64,000 nucleotides of DNA from positions 1-64,000 of the forward strand of contig NZ_NKFL01000002.1 of the NCBI RefSeq assembly GCF_002223055.1. Direction: 5' to 3'. Below the pieces are notes generated by a model. The model was not told the DNA's origin and did no database searches. It worked only from the letters and a program-made list of their open reading frames with translations. Below, piece after piece: positions 16,901 through 25,745 of the stretch (its first letter is position 1; each line of letters opens with the position of its first letter). Source of the stretch: Burkholderia sp. HI2500 (GTDB lineage Bacteria; Pseudomonadota; Gammaproteobacteria; Burkholderiales; Burkholderiaceae). Made by a program: the position numbers and the translations under genes.

Positions 16901-17014
16901 GTTCGCGAGCACGCTGAAGTCGCCGCGATACGATTCCTGGCCGCGAAACAGGTCGCAGACGGCGTCGATCGCCTCGCGCTGGTAGTCGAGATCCGCTTCG
17001 AAATGCAGCCGCAT
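13988..17014 (-). CDS. res: type III restriction-modification system, restriction (Res) subunit
   Basis: A 1008-residue Res-type protein: superfamily 2 helicase motifs TGTGKT (residues 101-106) and DEPQ (224-227), then SHSALKEGWDNPNVFQICTL (helicase motif VI region) and LGRGLRLAV. The C-terminal endonuclease domain begins TPLGSYHPDWAV (Asp at about 933). Where family members usually read (E/D)-x-K, this protein reads DTP (951-953), so the catalytic lysine appears replaced by proline. The start ATG overlaps the mod stop (TGATG). It needs Mod for DNA recognition. See finding on the nuclease site. Confidence 0.92.
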   Translation of the reverse strand: MRLHFEADLDYQREAIDAVCDLFRGQESYRGDFSVLANAAPGTTAAAQGSLGFAVSEQGVGNRLSLTDDALARNLADVQLRGGLPPSGLPGSRDFTVEMETGTGKTYVYLRTIFELNRRYGFTKFVIVVPSIAIKEGVHKTLSITEDHFRALYAGVPYDYFLYDSAKLGQVRHFAASAAIQIMVMTVAAINKKEINNLYKDSEKTGGEKPIDLIRATRPIVIVDEPQSVDGGLEGRGREALAAMAPLCTLRYSATHVDRHHMVYRLDAVDAYERKLVKQIEIASAIVEDAHNKPYVRLVGVSNRRGAISARIELDVATTAGVKRQIVSATDGDDLERLTKRALYAGLRIGEVHAVKGAEYVELRHPEGEAFLSLGEAFGDIDTLAVQREMIRRTIREHLDKELRLAERGVKVLSLFFVDSVERYRRYDENGMPAKGDYALIFEEEYARAARVPAYRALFDGVDVALEVGRAHNGYFSIDRKGGWTDTSESSAAARENAERAYGLIMREKEALLSFDTPLKFIFSHSALKEGWDNPNVFQICTLRDIQTERERRQTLGRGLRLAVDQDGERVRDPGVNTLTVIATERYESFAENLQKEIEADTGIRFGIVEEHQFAALPVQEGDGPAHALGVELSRVLWNHLHEQGYVDAQGKVLDRLKDALRQSALVLPEAFEMLRAPIVATLRKLSGRFAVRNADERRAIALRRDASGKAVVFGEDFRALWDRIRHRTVYRVEFDNAKLVRDCAAALHDAPDIARARLQWRKAEIDIGKAGIEAIEVAGAGTVLLDEGELPLPDLLTELQDRTQLTRRSLATILADSGRLEDFRVNPQQFIAVAADAINRCKRLALVAGIAYHKLGERHVHALESFESEALTGYLRNLRPDAQKSIHEAVVCETDAERAFADALEAHEGVKLYAKLPAWFRVQTPLGSYHPDWAVLAEQDGGERLYFVVDTPNADGHVPSEHERAKLACGEAHFRALVDGDGAARFVRVTQADALFEPAVPLASAGR

Positions 17015-19032
17015 CACAGGCTCCGCACGCGCTTCACGCCGTGCTGTTCGAGCAGCGCGGCGAGATTGAGCTTCGCGACGTCGTCGATGAAGCCGCTGTC
17101 GCGGAACAGGCACGTGACGTCGTGCGTCGTGCCGGTCGCATCGAGCAGGTCGACGATGCCGTCGGCCAGCGGCCCCGCGTCGTCGCGCGAAATGCGCGCA
17201 TCGAAGCACGCGACGATCGCGCGGCCGATCAGGTGCACGGTCTTGCCCGCCACCTGGTGATGCTCGACCGGCGTGCACAGGTCGAGGCCGAGCTTCAGCG
17301 TCAGCTCGGCGAGCAGGTCGTCCTCGGTGCGGCCGGTCTTCACGTGCTCGACGGACGCGAAGAGCGCGTGGTCGAAGTCGTCGCGGCGCGGGTCCCACTC
17401 GATCACGTTGGTCGTGTCGAGCCGGTACACGCGAAAGCCGAGGTCGCCATAGCTTTCCGGATAGTCGCGCGCGACCTGCTGCGCGGCGCGGCGCAGGCGC
17501 TCCTTCGTGATTTCGGCGAGCGTCAGCGGCTTCTTCAGCTTCGCGCAGAAGTCGGCGGCCGCCGTCTGCGTCTTGTCGCGGCGGTCGAGCGCCTCGGGCA
17601 GCTGCACGAGGATGTAGCGGCGCGCGCCGCCGTCGGTCGCGTTCACCTGCATCACCGCGTGGCCGGTCGAGCCGGAGCCGGCGAAGCAGTCGAGCACGAT
17701 GTCGTCGCCGCGCGTGCACCAGCCGATCACGGCCGCCGCGAAATCGACCGGCTTGGGCAGGTCGAACGGGATGCCGAGCGTCTTCAGCAACGCGTCGTCG
17801 GAGCCCGCGAACGGCAGCACCGACGGCACGTTCTCGTACATGTTCTCGTCGAGGTAGTAGATCCGCTGCGGCTGCGTGGTTTCATCCGCGCCGAATTCGA
17901 TCTGGCCGCGCTCGATCAGCGCCTGCATCGTCGCGGGCGGGTTGCGCCAGCCGCGCGCCGGCATCGCGCACGGCTTGCCGGTGACCGGGTGGATCAGCGG
18001 CGTGAAATACTCTTCGGGCGCCTTCTTCTTGTTCGGCCAGGCCATCGACACGAGGCGGTACACGCGGCCTTCCGGCGACAGCCGGTCGTACATCACCTCG
18101 CCGCCGGACAGGTTGGTCTGCGCCTTCATCCATGCGCGGTACGCCTTCTGCGCGTCCTTCGCGTTGCCGCTGCGGTACACGGCGTCATGCGCGGCGTCGA
18201 GCATGCGCTGCGCATTGCGCTTCGGGCGCTTGAGCGGCGCCTGTTCGAGCAGCGTCTCGGCGTTGCGCGCGAACAGCACCAGCGATTCGTGCTGGTACGC
18301 GACGCCGCGCGCGTCGCCCTTCGGGTTGCGCTTGTCCCATACGGCGACGCCGAGCTCGTTCTCCTCGCCGAAGATCTCGCGCAGCATCAGCACCAGTGCG
18401 TGCACCTCATGCTCGTCGATGTGCACGGCGATCAGCCCTTCGTCGGACAGCAGCGCGTGCGCGAGCTTCAGGCGCGGATACATCATGTTCAGCCAGTCGG
18501 TGTGGAACCGGCCGTTCGCTTCGGTGTTGGTGCTGCGCTTCACGCCGCCGTGGGTCTGCCCGGTCATCGCCAGGTAGTGGCGGATGCTGTCGCTGAAGTC
18601 GTCCGGATAGACGAAATCGCTGCCGGTGTTGTACGGCGGGTCGATGTAGACGAGCTTCACCTTGCCCGCGTAGCTCTTGTGCAGCAGCTTCATCACGTCG
18701 AGGTTGTCGCCCTCGATCACGAGATGGCGCGTGTCGTCCCACGCGACGCTGTCGTCGGGGCAGGGCCGCAGCGTGCCCGTCGACGGCGTGAGCGCGGCCT
18801 GGCGCGCGCTGCGCTTGCCGTGCCAGTGGAAGCCGTAGCGCTCGTCGGCGTCGCCGACCGTGCGGTCGCCGACCAGCGCCTTCAGCACGTCGACGTCGAC
18901 CGACGCGCCGTCCGGGCCTTCGGTCACGAGTTCGGGGAACAGCGCCTTCAGGCGCGCGACGTTGTCGGCGGTGAAATCCGTCGACATCGCCTGCGGGCTG
19001 GCCGCATCGAGTTTCTGCATCGTCTTTTCCAT
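17014..19032 (-). CDS. mod: type III restriction-modification system, methyltransferase (Mod) subunit
   Basis: A 672-residue adenine-N6 methyltransferase of the beta type: catalytic motif DPPYNTGSD (131-139) precedes the SAM-binding FAGSGS (450-455). The long central region between them carries the target-recognition part, which sets the sequence specificity shared with Res. The ATG at 19032 has a weak ribosome site; the ATG at 19020, after GGAAAAG, is a plausible alternative. No simple-sequence repeat is seen in the gene, so it does not look phase variable. Confidence 0.93.
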   Translation of the reverse strand: MEKTMQKLDAASPQAMSTDFTADNVARLKALFPELVTEGPDGASVDVDVLKALVGDRTVGDADERYGFHWHGKRSARQAALTPSTGTLRPCPDDSVAWDDTRHLVIEGDNLDVMKLLHKSYAGKVKLVYIDPPYNTGSDFVYPDDFSDSIRHYLAMTGQTHGGVKRSTNTEANGRFHTDWLNMMYPRLKLAHALLSDEGLIAVHIDEHEVHALVLMLREIFGEENELGVAVWDKRNPKGDARGVAYQHESLVLFARNAETLLEQAPLKRPKRNAQRMLDAAHDAVYRSGNAKDAQKAYRAWMKAQTNLSGGEVMYDRLSPEGRVYRLVSMAWPNKKKAPEEYFTPLIHPVTGKPCAMPARGWRNPPATMQALIERGQIEFGADETTQPQRIYYLDENMYENVPSVLPFAGSDDALLKTLGIPFDLPKPVDFAAAVIGWCTRGDDIVLDCFAGSGSTGHAVMQVNATDGGARRYILVQLPEALDRRDKTQTAAADFCAKLKKPLTLAEITKERLRRAAQQVARDYPESYGDLGFRVYRLDTTNVIEWDPRRDDFDHALFASVEHVKTGRTEDDLLAELTLKLGLDLCTPVEHHQVAGKTVHLIGRAIVACFDARISRDDAGPLADGIVDLLDATGTTHDVTCLFRDSGFIDDVAKLNLAALLEQHGVKRVRSL

Positions 19033-19275
19033 CGGAGCCCGGCCGCGCGCGCCAGGACATCGGGCGCACTCACGGCAGCGGCGGCAACGGCCGCCCGGGC
19101 AAACCCGAAACGCTATCGAGTCACCCGGCCGAGGTCAAGCGCCGATGTGGGGCGAGCGTGCGGGCATCGGCCGCGATTGCCCGCCGGACGGGCCGCCAGC
19201 GGCTTCGGGCCGGTTGTCGCATGGCTGGCGGGCGGGCGCCTGGCGGGCATCCCCGGGGCGCACCGGAAAGGACGA

Positions 19276-19313
19276 AAAAAAGGGCACGGTCGGCGCCAAG
19301 CGCCGGCGTGCCC
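19276..19313 (-). terminator. intrinsic terminator after the porin gene
   Basis: On the minus strand GGGCACG (complement of 19307-19313) pairs with CGTGCCC (complement of 19282-19288) around an imperfect GC-rich stem, followed by seven Ts. The rest of the gap 19033-19367 holds nothing recognisable. Confidence 0.8.
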
Positions 19314-19367
19314 GCGTGGAGAATCCCGGACGGAGGTGCGGCGGGGCCCGTCTGGCCCCGTTTCAGG

Positions 19368-20498
19368 TCAGAAGCGCGTGCGGATGCCCGACGTCAGTTC
19401 GAGCTGGTTCTTCGCGCCGAACGTCGACGACACCGTGTAGCCGCCATGCAGCTTCATGTAGTCGCCGGCCAGGTACACCTCGGTGCGCTTGCTCAGGTGG
19501 TAGAACACCGACCCGTAGATCGTCTCCTTGAAGCCGTTGGCGACGCCGTTGGTCAGGCTGAACGCGCCGAGGTTGGCGTTCGGCGTGAAGCCGTCCGCGT
19601 TGTTCGCGGCGTTCTTGATGCGCATCTGCTGGTAGCCGAGCTCGTAGTCGAGCGCGCCCTTCGGCGCGATCTTCATCGACACCGTCCACGAATCGTCGTG
19701 ACGCTGGCCGAGCGGGCCCTGGTCGCCGTTGTAGCGGAAGTAGCCGGCATTCAGGCGCACGATGTCGAACGTGTAGTTGCCGCCGACCGAGAACGTCTGG
19801 TTCCGGAAGCCGTTGTGGTTCACGTGGTTGTAGAAGCCCGACACGTTGAACGGCCCGCCGTTGTAGCCGAGCGCGGCCTGATACGCGGAGCCGGTCGCGA
19901 ACGAGGTCGAGTTGCTGAACTGGTAGCCGGCGCTCGCGAAGATGCCGTTGCTGAACAGCTTCTTCCACGCGACGCCGTTGTTGTAGCGCGTGCCGGTCGG
20001 GCCGGCCGCGTAGAAGATCATCTGCTTGAAGTTGTTCGAGTTGGTCCAGCCGCCTTCCTCGGTCGTCAGCTTCGAGGAACCGTACGCATCGCCGTAGATC
20101 GTGGCCGCATCGCGGGCGATCGTGTTCTGGAAGCCGGCCGTCAGCTTGCCGAAGCGCTCGTCCTCGACGCCCACCCACGCGTCGCGGTCGAAGATCTGGC
20201 CTTCGTCTTCCATCTGGCCGTTCGCGACCACGAATTCGCTTTCGAGGCGGAAGATGATCTTCGTGCCGCCGCCGATGTCTTCAGCGCCGCGCAGGCCCCA
20301 GCGGCTGCCGCTGAACCACGGTTCGCCTTCGTTGCCCATGCCGATCACGTGTTTGCCGTTCGCGTCGGCGTGGGTCCGGTAGGTCGGAAAGCTCAGGTCC
20401 ATCAGGCCGTAGAGCTGCACGCTCGACTGCGCATGCGCCTGGGTGCCGGCGCACAGGCCAGCCGCCGCGATGGAAAGGGCAAGGGTTTTTCGTTTCAA
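19368..20498 (-). CDS. Gram-negative general porin (OmpC/Opc family)
   Basis: A 376-residue outer-membrane porin. The signal peptide ends AHAQ (about residue 24), followed by SSVQLYGLMDLSF, the typical first strand of Burkholderia porins, then RWGLRGAEDIGGG and FGKLTAGFQ. The last residues, SGIRTRF, end in Phe, as needed for outer-membrane insertion. The start is TTG at 20498, 6 bp after GGAGGAGA; no ATG is available before the signal peptide. Downstream of a two-component operon on the same strand (281-bp gap), it may be one of its targets (inference). Confidence 0.92.
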   Translation of the reverse strand: MKRKTLALSIAAAGLCAGTQAHAQSSVQLYGLMDLSFPTYRTHADANGKHVIGMGNEGEPWFSGSRWGLRGAEDIGGGTKIIFRLESEFVVANGQMEDEGQIFDRDAWVGVEDERFGKLTAGFQNTIARDAATIYGDAYGSSKLTTEEGGWTNSNNFKQMIFYAAGPTGTRYNNGVAWKKLFSNGIFASAGYQFSNSTSFATGSAYQAALGYNGGPFNVSGFYNHVNHNGFRNQTFSVGGNYTFDIVRLNAGYFRYNGDQGPLGQRHDDSWTVSMKIAPKGALDYELGYQQMRIKNAANNADGFTPNANLGAFSLTNGVANGFKETIYGSVFYHLSKRTEVYLAGDYMKLHGGYTVSSTFGAKNQLELTSGIRTRF

Positions 20499-20779
20499 GA
20501 TCGTCTCCTCCGAGCTGCCGCATTGGAATCTGGTCGTTGGCAGTACGCAATGTATGCCGACTCTTGCCGGCCACAGCGAGAGGGCCGACGCATAGCATCG
20601 TAGAGGGGGCAATCCTTCACGACGCTTTCCCGGAGGAAAGAATCGGATCGGTGAAAACACCGAACGCGCAACCATCACGGATCGGGCAGGCAGGCGGAAG
20701 CCGGCAAGCCGGGGGCGCCGGCATGCATCGATGACGTTTCGTGCTACGAATCGGTATTCAGGGCTCGCTACGCGGCCCG

Positions 20780-21457
20780 TCAGTCCTGCGTGCTCTTCAT
20801 GCGCAGGATGTAACCGAGCCCGCGCAGCGTGATGATTTCGGCCGTGCTGCCCGCGAGATGCTTGCGCAGCCGGTGGATGTAGATGTCGATCGCGTCGGCG
20901 CTCGGTTCGTCGTCGAGCGCGAACACGCTGTCCATCAGGCGCGCCTTCGACACCGTCTTGTTCTGCTGCAGCATCAGCGTTTCGAGGATCGCGTGCTCGC
21001 GGCGGCGCAGCGCGAGCACCGTTTCGCCGCAGCGGAATTCGCGCGTGCCGAATGCGTAGACGAGATCGCCGCACACGAGCTGCGTCGTGCCGACGCCGGC
21101 CTGCCGGCGGATCAGCGCGCGAATCCGCGCAACCAGCTCGCGCGATTCGAACGGCTTCACCACGTAATCGTCGGCGCCCGCGCCGAAGCAGTCGACCTTG
21201 TCGTCCACCGAGCCGTGCGCGGTCAGCATCAGCACCGGCACGTTGTCGTTGCGGCGCCGCAACCGCGCAAGCACCTCCTTGCCGCTGATGCCGGGCAGGC
21301 GCATGTCGAGCAGCACCGCGTCGTAGCGTTCGGTCTTCAGCACCGTGTCGGCGCGCTCGCCGTCGCCGACGGAATCGACCGCAAAATCCTCGCCGCGCAG
21401 CAGGTTCACGATCCAGTGCGCGAGTTCGGCGTTGTCTTCGACCAGCAGGAGTTTCAT
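20780..21457 (-). CDS. OmpR-family response regulator (TctD-like)
   Basis: A 225-residue regulator with receiver domain (acidic ED at residues 7-8, phospho-Asp in LLDMRLPG near residue 51, Thr in LTAHG near 79, Lys in VKPFE near 101) and a C-terminal winged helix (IDIYIHRLRKHL, LRGLGYILR). It is the last gene of the five-gene operon 25745-20780, 13 bp after its sensor kinase, and probably answers to it. Confidence 0.93.
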   Translation of the reverse strand: MKLLLVEDNAELAHWIVNLLRGEDFAVDSVGDGERADTVLKTERYDAVLLDMRLPGISGKEVLARLRRRNDNVPVLMLTAHGSVDDKVDCFGAGADDYVVKPFESRELVARIRALIRRQAGVGTTQLVCGDLVYAFGTREFRCGETVLALRRREHAILETLMLQQNKTVSKARLMDSVFALDDEPSADAIDIYIHRLRKHLAGSTAEIITLRGLGYILRMKSTQD

Positions 21458-21470
21458 GACGGCGTTCTCT

Positions 21471-22904
21471 TCAATCGTAGGCGGGCAGCCGCACGGTTAC
21501 GACGATACCGCGATTGCCGGCCCCCGGCGCGAGCGACACGCTGCCGCCGTGCGCCTGCGCGATCTCGCGGACGATCGCGAGCCCGAGGCCCGAGCCTTCG
21601 GTGTCGGCCGACACGCGGTAGAACCGCTTGAACACGTGCGGGCGCGCTTCGGCCGGGATGCCGGGGCCGTTGTCGACCACGTCGAGCACGATCGCGTCGC
21701 CGTCGCGGCGGCCGCAGACCGTCACGCAGCCGCCGGGCTGCGTGTAGCGCACCGCGTTGTCGACGAGGTTCATCACCAGCGCGGTCAGCAGGCTGTCGCT
21801 GCCCGCGACGTCGAGCCGTTCGCCGAGGTCGGCCCCGAGATCGATATCGCGTCGCTGCGCGAGCACGATCGTTTCCTCGAGCACGCTCGACACCACGGCC
21901 GCGAGATCGACGCGATGGGTCAGCAGCGTCGACGGCGTCGCCTCCGCATGCGCGAGCAGGAGCAGCTTGTCGGTCACGTCGGCCATCTTGCGGCTGCTGC
22001 GCTGCATGCTGTCGAGCACCGACGCGAGCTCACGATCGTCGTTGCCGCGCTGCTGCGCGTACTGGATCTGCGTATCGAGCACCGCGATCGGCGTGCGCAG
22101 CTGGTGTGCGGCATCCGCGATGAAGCGGCGCTGCGTGGCCGTGTGCGTGTTGAGCCGCGCGATGCACTGGTTGATCGCGTCGACGATCGGCCGCAGCTCG
22201 TGCTGCAACCGCTCGGGGCGGATCGGCTCCAGCTCCATCGGCCCGCGGTCGGCCACGTCGTCCTTCAGCTTCATCAGCGGCCGCATCTCGAAGGTGAGGC
22301 CGAGGTACACGAGCCCCATCGCGAGCACCAGCATCAGCGACAGGCGCACCAGCTGCGGCCGCCAGATCGTCGCGACCATCGCGCCGTGCGAACGCGTCGT
22401 CTTCGCGACGACCACCGTCACCGTCTCGATCTGCCCCTCGTCGTACAGCTGGCGATCGTAGGCCACCGCGCGCAACGGCACGCCGTCGAGCGACGTGTCG
22501 TACAGCGTCGGCTCGACGCCATGCCGCGCGGGCACGTCGAGCGCCGGCGTGCCCGCGAGCAGGCGGTCGTGGCCGTCGATCACCTTGTAGAACACCGAAT
22601 CGCGCGACGGCGATTCGAAGATCTCCAGCGCGGCCGGCGGCACGTCGGCGACCGGCAACCCGTTGCGCCATTCGACGTCCTCGCCGATCGTGCGCGCGGA
22701 CGCGACGAGCGCGCTGTCCTGCACGAGCGCGGCCGTGGTCCGCGCGGTGTCGTACGACATCGCGCCGGCGATCAGCACGAACACCGCGAGCGGCAGCAGC
22801 AGCCACCACAGCAGCCGTCCGCGCAGGCTGTGCGCCATCCTGTTGCGCTCCTTCTCCGAAATGCCGAACCGCGCCGGGAGCGCCGGCGCGGTTGGGTGTG
22901 TCAT
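21471..22904 (-). CDS. sensor histidine kinase (TctE-like)
   Basis: A 477-residue kinase with two membrane helices (about residues 32-52 and 185-205) bounding a periplasmic domain like the 2CSK-N type. Then come the H-box ADAAHQLRTPIAVLDTQ, the N-box NLVDNAVRYT, and the G boxes DNGPGIP and GSGLGLAIV. An internal start at MAHSLRGR is possible. It follows the ABC permease by 22 bp, so sensor and transporter should be co-expressed, which suggests sensing of the transported compound. Confidence 0.92.
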   Translation of the reverse strand: MTHPTAPALPARFGISEKERNRMAHSLRGRLLWWLLLPLAVFVLIAGAMSYDTARTTAALVQDSALVASARTIGEDVEWRNGLPVADVPPAALEIFESPSRDSVFYKVIDGHDRLLAGTPALDVPARHGVEPTLYDTSLDGVPLRAVAYDRQLYDEGQIETVTVVVAKTTRSHGAMVATIWRPQLVRLSLMLVLAMGLVYLGLTFEMRPLMKLKDDVADRGPMELEPIRPERLQHELRPIVDAINQCIARLNTHTATQRRFIADAAHQLRTPIAVLDTQIQYAQQRGNDDRELASVLDSMQRSSRKMADVTDKLLLLAHAEATPSTLLTHRVDLAAVVSSVLEETIVLAQRRDIDLGADLGERLDVAGSDSLLTALVMNLVDNAVRYTQPGGCVTVCGRRDGDAIVLDVVDNGPGIPAEARPHVFKRFYRVSADTEGSGLGLAIVREIAQAHGGSVSLAPGAGNRGIVVTVRLPAYD

Positions 22905-22926
22905 GTCAGGCGTCCGTCTGCGGCGT

Positions 22927-23784
22927 TCAGAACGCCGCGGGGCGCCACTTCAGCAGCCGCTTCTCGAGCCACGTCAGCAGGTAGTCGGCGGCCAGCGCTA
23001 CCACCGCCAGCACGATCATCGCCGCGAACACGCCGCTCGCGTTGAACGCGCCCTGGGCGGTGGAGATTAGCAGGCCGATGCCCTGCTTGGAACCCAGGAA
23101 TTCGCCGACGACCGCCCCGACCAGCGCGAAGCCGAAGCTCACGTGCAGGCTGGCGAGAATCCAGCTCAGCGCGGACGGGATCACGACCGACGTGGTGATC
23201 TGCCGGCGCGACGCGCCGAGGATCTGCGCATTCGCGATCAGGTAGCGGTCGGCTTCGCGCACGCCCTGGAACGCGTTGCCGAACACGACGAAGAACACCA
23301 TCACGACGGCCAGCGCGATCTTCGACGCCATCCCGAGGCCCAGCGCGATCACGAAGATCGAGCCGAGCACGACGCGCGGAATCGAGTTCGCGATCTGGAT
23401 GTACAGGCCGAACACGTCGGCCATCAGCTTGTTGCGGCCGAGCACGATCCCGCAGATCACGCCGGCCACCGAGCCGATCACGAAGCCGATGCCGGTTTCC
23501 TCGAGCGTGACCCACACCTGCGTGAGGAGCGGGCCCTGCGACGTGCCGTTCACGAACCAGTCCTGGATCTGCGCGAAGATCAGCGTCGGCTGCGAGAAGA
23601 AGAACGGATCGATCCACTTCAGCCGTGCGGCGAGTTCCCACCCGCCGAGCACGATTACGAGTACGGCGATCCGCAGGCCGATGATCAGTTGCCGGCGGCG
23701 GCGCAGGCGGGTTTGAGCGGCGCGCGACTCGTCCTCGAGCGTCGTTGCCGGAATGGCGGTGGGGGGAAGCGTCATGTCGGTCAT
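22927..23784 (-). CDS. ABC transporter permease, NitT/TauT (SsuC-like) type
   Basis: A 285-residue inner-membrane permease with about six helices. It has the ATPase-coupling EAA-type loop (FQGVREADRYLIANAQILGA) and the conserved FALVGAVVGEFLGSKQGIG segment. It forms the channel of an importer for small sulfonate-, nitrate- or thiamine-precursor-like solutes. The exact substrate cannot be read from sequence. Confidence 0.9.
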   Translation of the reverse strand: MTDMTLPPTAIPATTLEDESRAAQTRLRRRRQLIIGLRIAVLVIVLGGWELAARLKWIDPFFFSQPTLIFAQIQDWFVNGTSQGPLLTQVWVTLEETGIGFVIGSVAGVICGIVLGRNKLMADVFGLYIQIANSIPRVVLGSIFVIALGLGMASKIALAVVMVFFVVFGNAFQGVREADRYLIANAQILGASRRQITTSVVIPSALSWILASLHVSFGFALVGAVVGEFLGSKQGIGLLISTAQGAFNASGVFAAMIVLAVVALAADYLLTWLEKRLLKWRPAAF

Positions 23785-23821
23785 GCTCCTGTCCTTGCGG
23801 TCCTTGCCTTGAGCGTATGCG

Positions 23822-24619
23822 TCAGCCGATCTGCACTTCTTCGCGCAGGTCGTGCCAGATGTCCTTGGAAATTTCGATGAAGCGCGTGTCGTAGCGGATC
23901 TCCGACGTGACGCGCGGGCGCGGCAGGTCGATCTCGTACACGCGCTTGAGCGTGGCGGGCCGCGCGGTCAGCACGAACACGCGGTCGGCCAGCGCGATCG
24001 CCTCCTCGAGATCGTGCGTGACGAACACCACCGAGCCCTTGTTCGCCGACCAGAGCTGCAGCAGCTCGTCCTGCATCAGCGTGCGCGTCTGCATGTCGAG
24101 CGCGGAGAACGGCTCGTCCATCAGCAGGATTTCCGGCTGGTTGATGAAGGTCTGCGCGAGCGCGACGCGCTTTCTCATCCCGCCGGACAGCTGGTGCGGG
24201 TAGTGCTTCGTGAACTTGTCGAGGCCGACCTTGCGGATCCATTCCTCGGCCTGCGTGTACGCGACGTCCTTCGAGCGGCCGCGAAACAGCGGGCCCGCCG
24301 CGACGTTGTCGATCACGTTGCGCCACGGGAATACCGCGTCGGCCTGGAACACGAAGCCGATGCGCGGGTCGATCCCGTCGACCGGACGGCCCATCACGCG
24401 CACTTCGCCCGTTGCGGGCTTGAGCAGCCCGGTGATCAGGTTCAGCGTCGTCGACTTGCCGCAGCCGGTCGGGCCGACGATCGCGATGAACTCGCCGCGC
24501 GCGACGCTCATGCTGAAGTCGCGCAGCGCGACGGTGGCCTTGCCTTCCGGCGAAATGAAGCGGCACGACACGTTGCGAAACTCGATCGCCGGTGTGCTCG
24601 GGGAGACTGCCTGGTTCAT
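23822..24619 (-). CDS. ABC transporter ATP-binding protein, NitT/TauT type
   Basis: A 265-residue ATPase with Walker A GPTGCGKST (about 51-59), Q-loop FVFQADAVFPW, signature LSGGMRKRVALAQ, Walker B ILLMDEPFSALD and switch His in VFVTHDLEEAI. The ATG at 24619 is chosen over 24676, because conserved sequence begins soon after and AGGAT precedes it. The gap to the permease is 37 bp. Confidence 0.92.
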   Translation of the reverse strand: MNQAVSPSTPAIEFRNVSCRFISPEGKATVALRDFSMSVARGEFIAIVGPTGCGKSTTLNLITGLLKPATGEVRVMGRPVDGIDPRIGFVFQADAVFPWRNVIDNVAAGPLFRGRSKDVAYTQAEEWIRKVGLDKFTKHYPHQLSGGMRKRVALAQTFINQPEILLMDEPFSALDMQTRTLMQDELLQLWSANKGSVVFVTHDLEEAIALADRVFVLTARPATLKRVYEIDLPRPRVTSEIRYDTRFIEISKDIWHDLREEVQIG

Positions 24620-24740
24620 CGCATTGATCCTGCGGGTGAGGAGAGCGTCGCAGCGTGGCGGCGCCGGGCCGGTCAACCGGGCCGGAACGGGGCGCGCACG
24701 GCGGCGGGATCGCCGCCGCCGGCGCGACTGCCGAGTTCGA

Positions 24741-25745
24741 TTACTTCGCGTTCACGAAATCGTTCGTGTAGGTGCGCGCCAGGTCGATGTGCTTGCCCTT
24801 CACCGACGGGTTGAACGCCGACAGCACCTTCAGCACGGTGGCCGGGCCATCGGCCGGCATCTTGCCGTCGGCCGTGTACATCGGCAGCGACGCCTTCAGC
24901 GCGCTCACGTACAGCGCCTTGTCCTTCTGGTAGTCGGCCGGCATCTTCGCGGCGATCTCGTCGGCGCTGTGCGTGTGGATGAACTGCATCGTCTTCGCGA
25001 ACGCGTGCGCGAGCTTGGTCGCCTGATCCTTGTGCGAATCGGCCCACGCCGACTGCACGTACAGGCTCGCGGCCGGGTAGGTGCCGCCGAGTGCGGCGCG
25101 CGTGCCTTCGAGCGTGCGCAGGTCGACCAGCACCTTCGCGTCGCCCATCTTCTCGAGCGCGGACACCGTCGGCTCGGTCGTCATGCCGGCGTCGATACGG
25201 CCCTGCTTGATCGCTGCGATGAAGCTCGCGTCGGCGCCGACCGGCAGCATCGTGTACTGGGTCGACTGCACGCCGTGCTGGAGCGCAAGGTATTGGGTGA
25301 GGAAGCTGGTCGACGAGCCGAGGCCCGTCACGCCGAGCGTCTTGCCCTTCGCGTCGGCCATCGACTTGAAGGTCGGCGCGGCCTTGGTCGACACCATCTC
25401 GACTTCGCCCGGCACCTGGCAGAGCACGGCGATCGCCTTCACGTCCTTGCCCTTGCTCTGCAGGTCGACCGTGTGGTCGTAGAAGCCGACCACGCCCTGC
25501 ACGGCGCCTGCCAGCAGTTCGTTCTCGGCGTCGACGCCGGCCGGCTGCGACAGCAGCTCGACGTCGAGCCCTTCGGCCTTGAAGTAGCCGAGTTCCTGCG
25601 TGAGCCGCGCGGGCAGGTAGATCAGCTTCGCGATCCCGCCGACCATGATCGTGATCTTGCCGCCGTCGTCGGCGAAAGCGGGGTGAGCGGCGAGCGCGCA
25701 GCTGAGGCTGGCTGCAACGGCGAGGGTGCGCAGGATGGGTCGCAT
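24741..25745 (-). CDS. ABC transporter substrate-binding protein, NMT1/SsuA-like
   Basis: A 334-residue periplasmic binding protein. A signal peptide ends at AFA-D (about residue 26), then KITIMVGGIAKLIYLPARLTQELGYFKAEGLDVELL, the standard opening of NMT1/TauA-like proteins. The ATG at 25745 sits behind GAAGGAGAC. It is the first gene of the five-gene operon and separated from the ATPase by 121 bp. Ligand unknown; sulfonate, taurine-like or thiamine-precursor ligands are typical of the family. Confidence 0.9.
   Translation of the reverse strand: MRPILRTLAVAASLSCALAAHPAFADDGGKITIMVGGIAKLIYLPARLTQELGYFKAEGLDVELLSQPAGVDAENELLAGAVQGVVGFYDHTVDLQSKGKDVKAIAVLCQVPGEVEMVSTKAAPTFKSMADAKGKTLGVTGLGSSTSFLTQYLALQHGVQSTQYTMLPVGADASFIAAIKQGRIDAGMTTEPTVSALEKMGDAKVLVDLRTLEGTRAALGGTYPAASLYVQSAWADSHKDQATKLAHAFAKTMQFIHTHSADEIAAKMPADYQKDKALYVSALKASLPMYTADGKMPADGPATVLKVLSAFNPSVKGKHIDLARTYTNDFVNAK

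Noticed and set aside
14093..17260. Plus-strand ORF of over 1000 codons opposite the res gene
   Set aside because: Arg/Ala/His-rich composition of a GC-rich antisense frame; the minus strand holds unmistakable Res motifs. The same applies to long plus-strand ORFs opposite mod (17041-19440) and opposite the fli operon (27924-30797).
18860..19531. Small plus-strand ORFs in the gap between mod and the porin gene
   Set aside because: They overlap the 5' end of mod and the porin terminator, with low-complexity Arg-rich products. No evidence of a gene.
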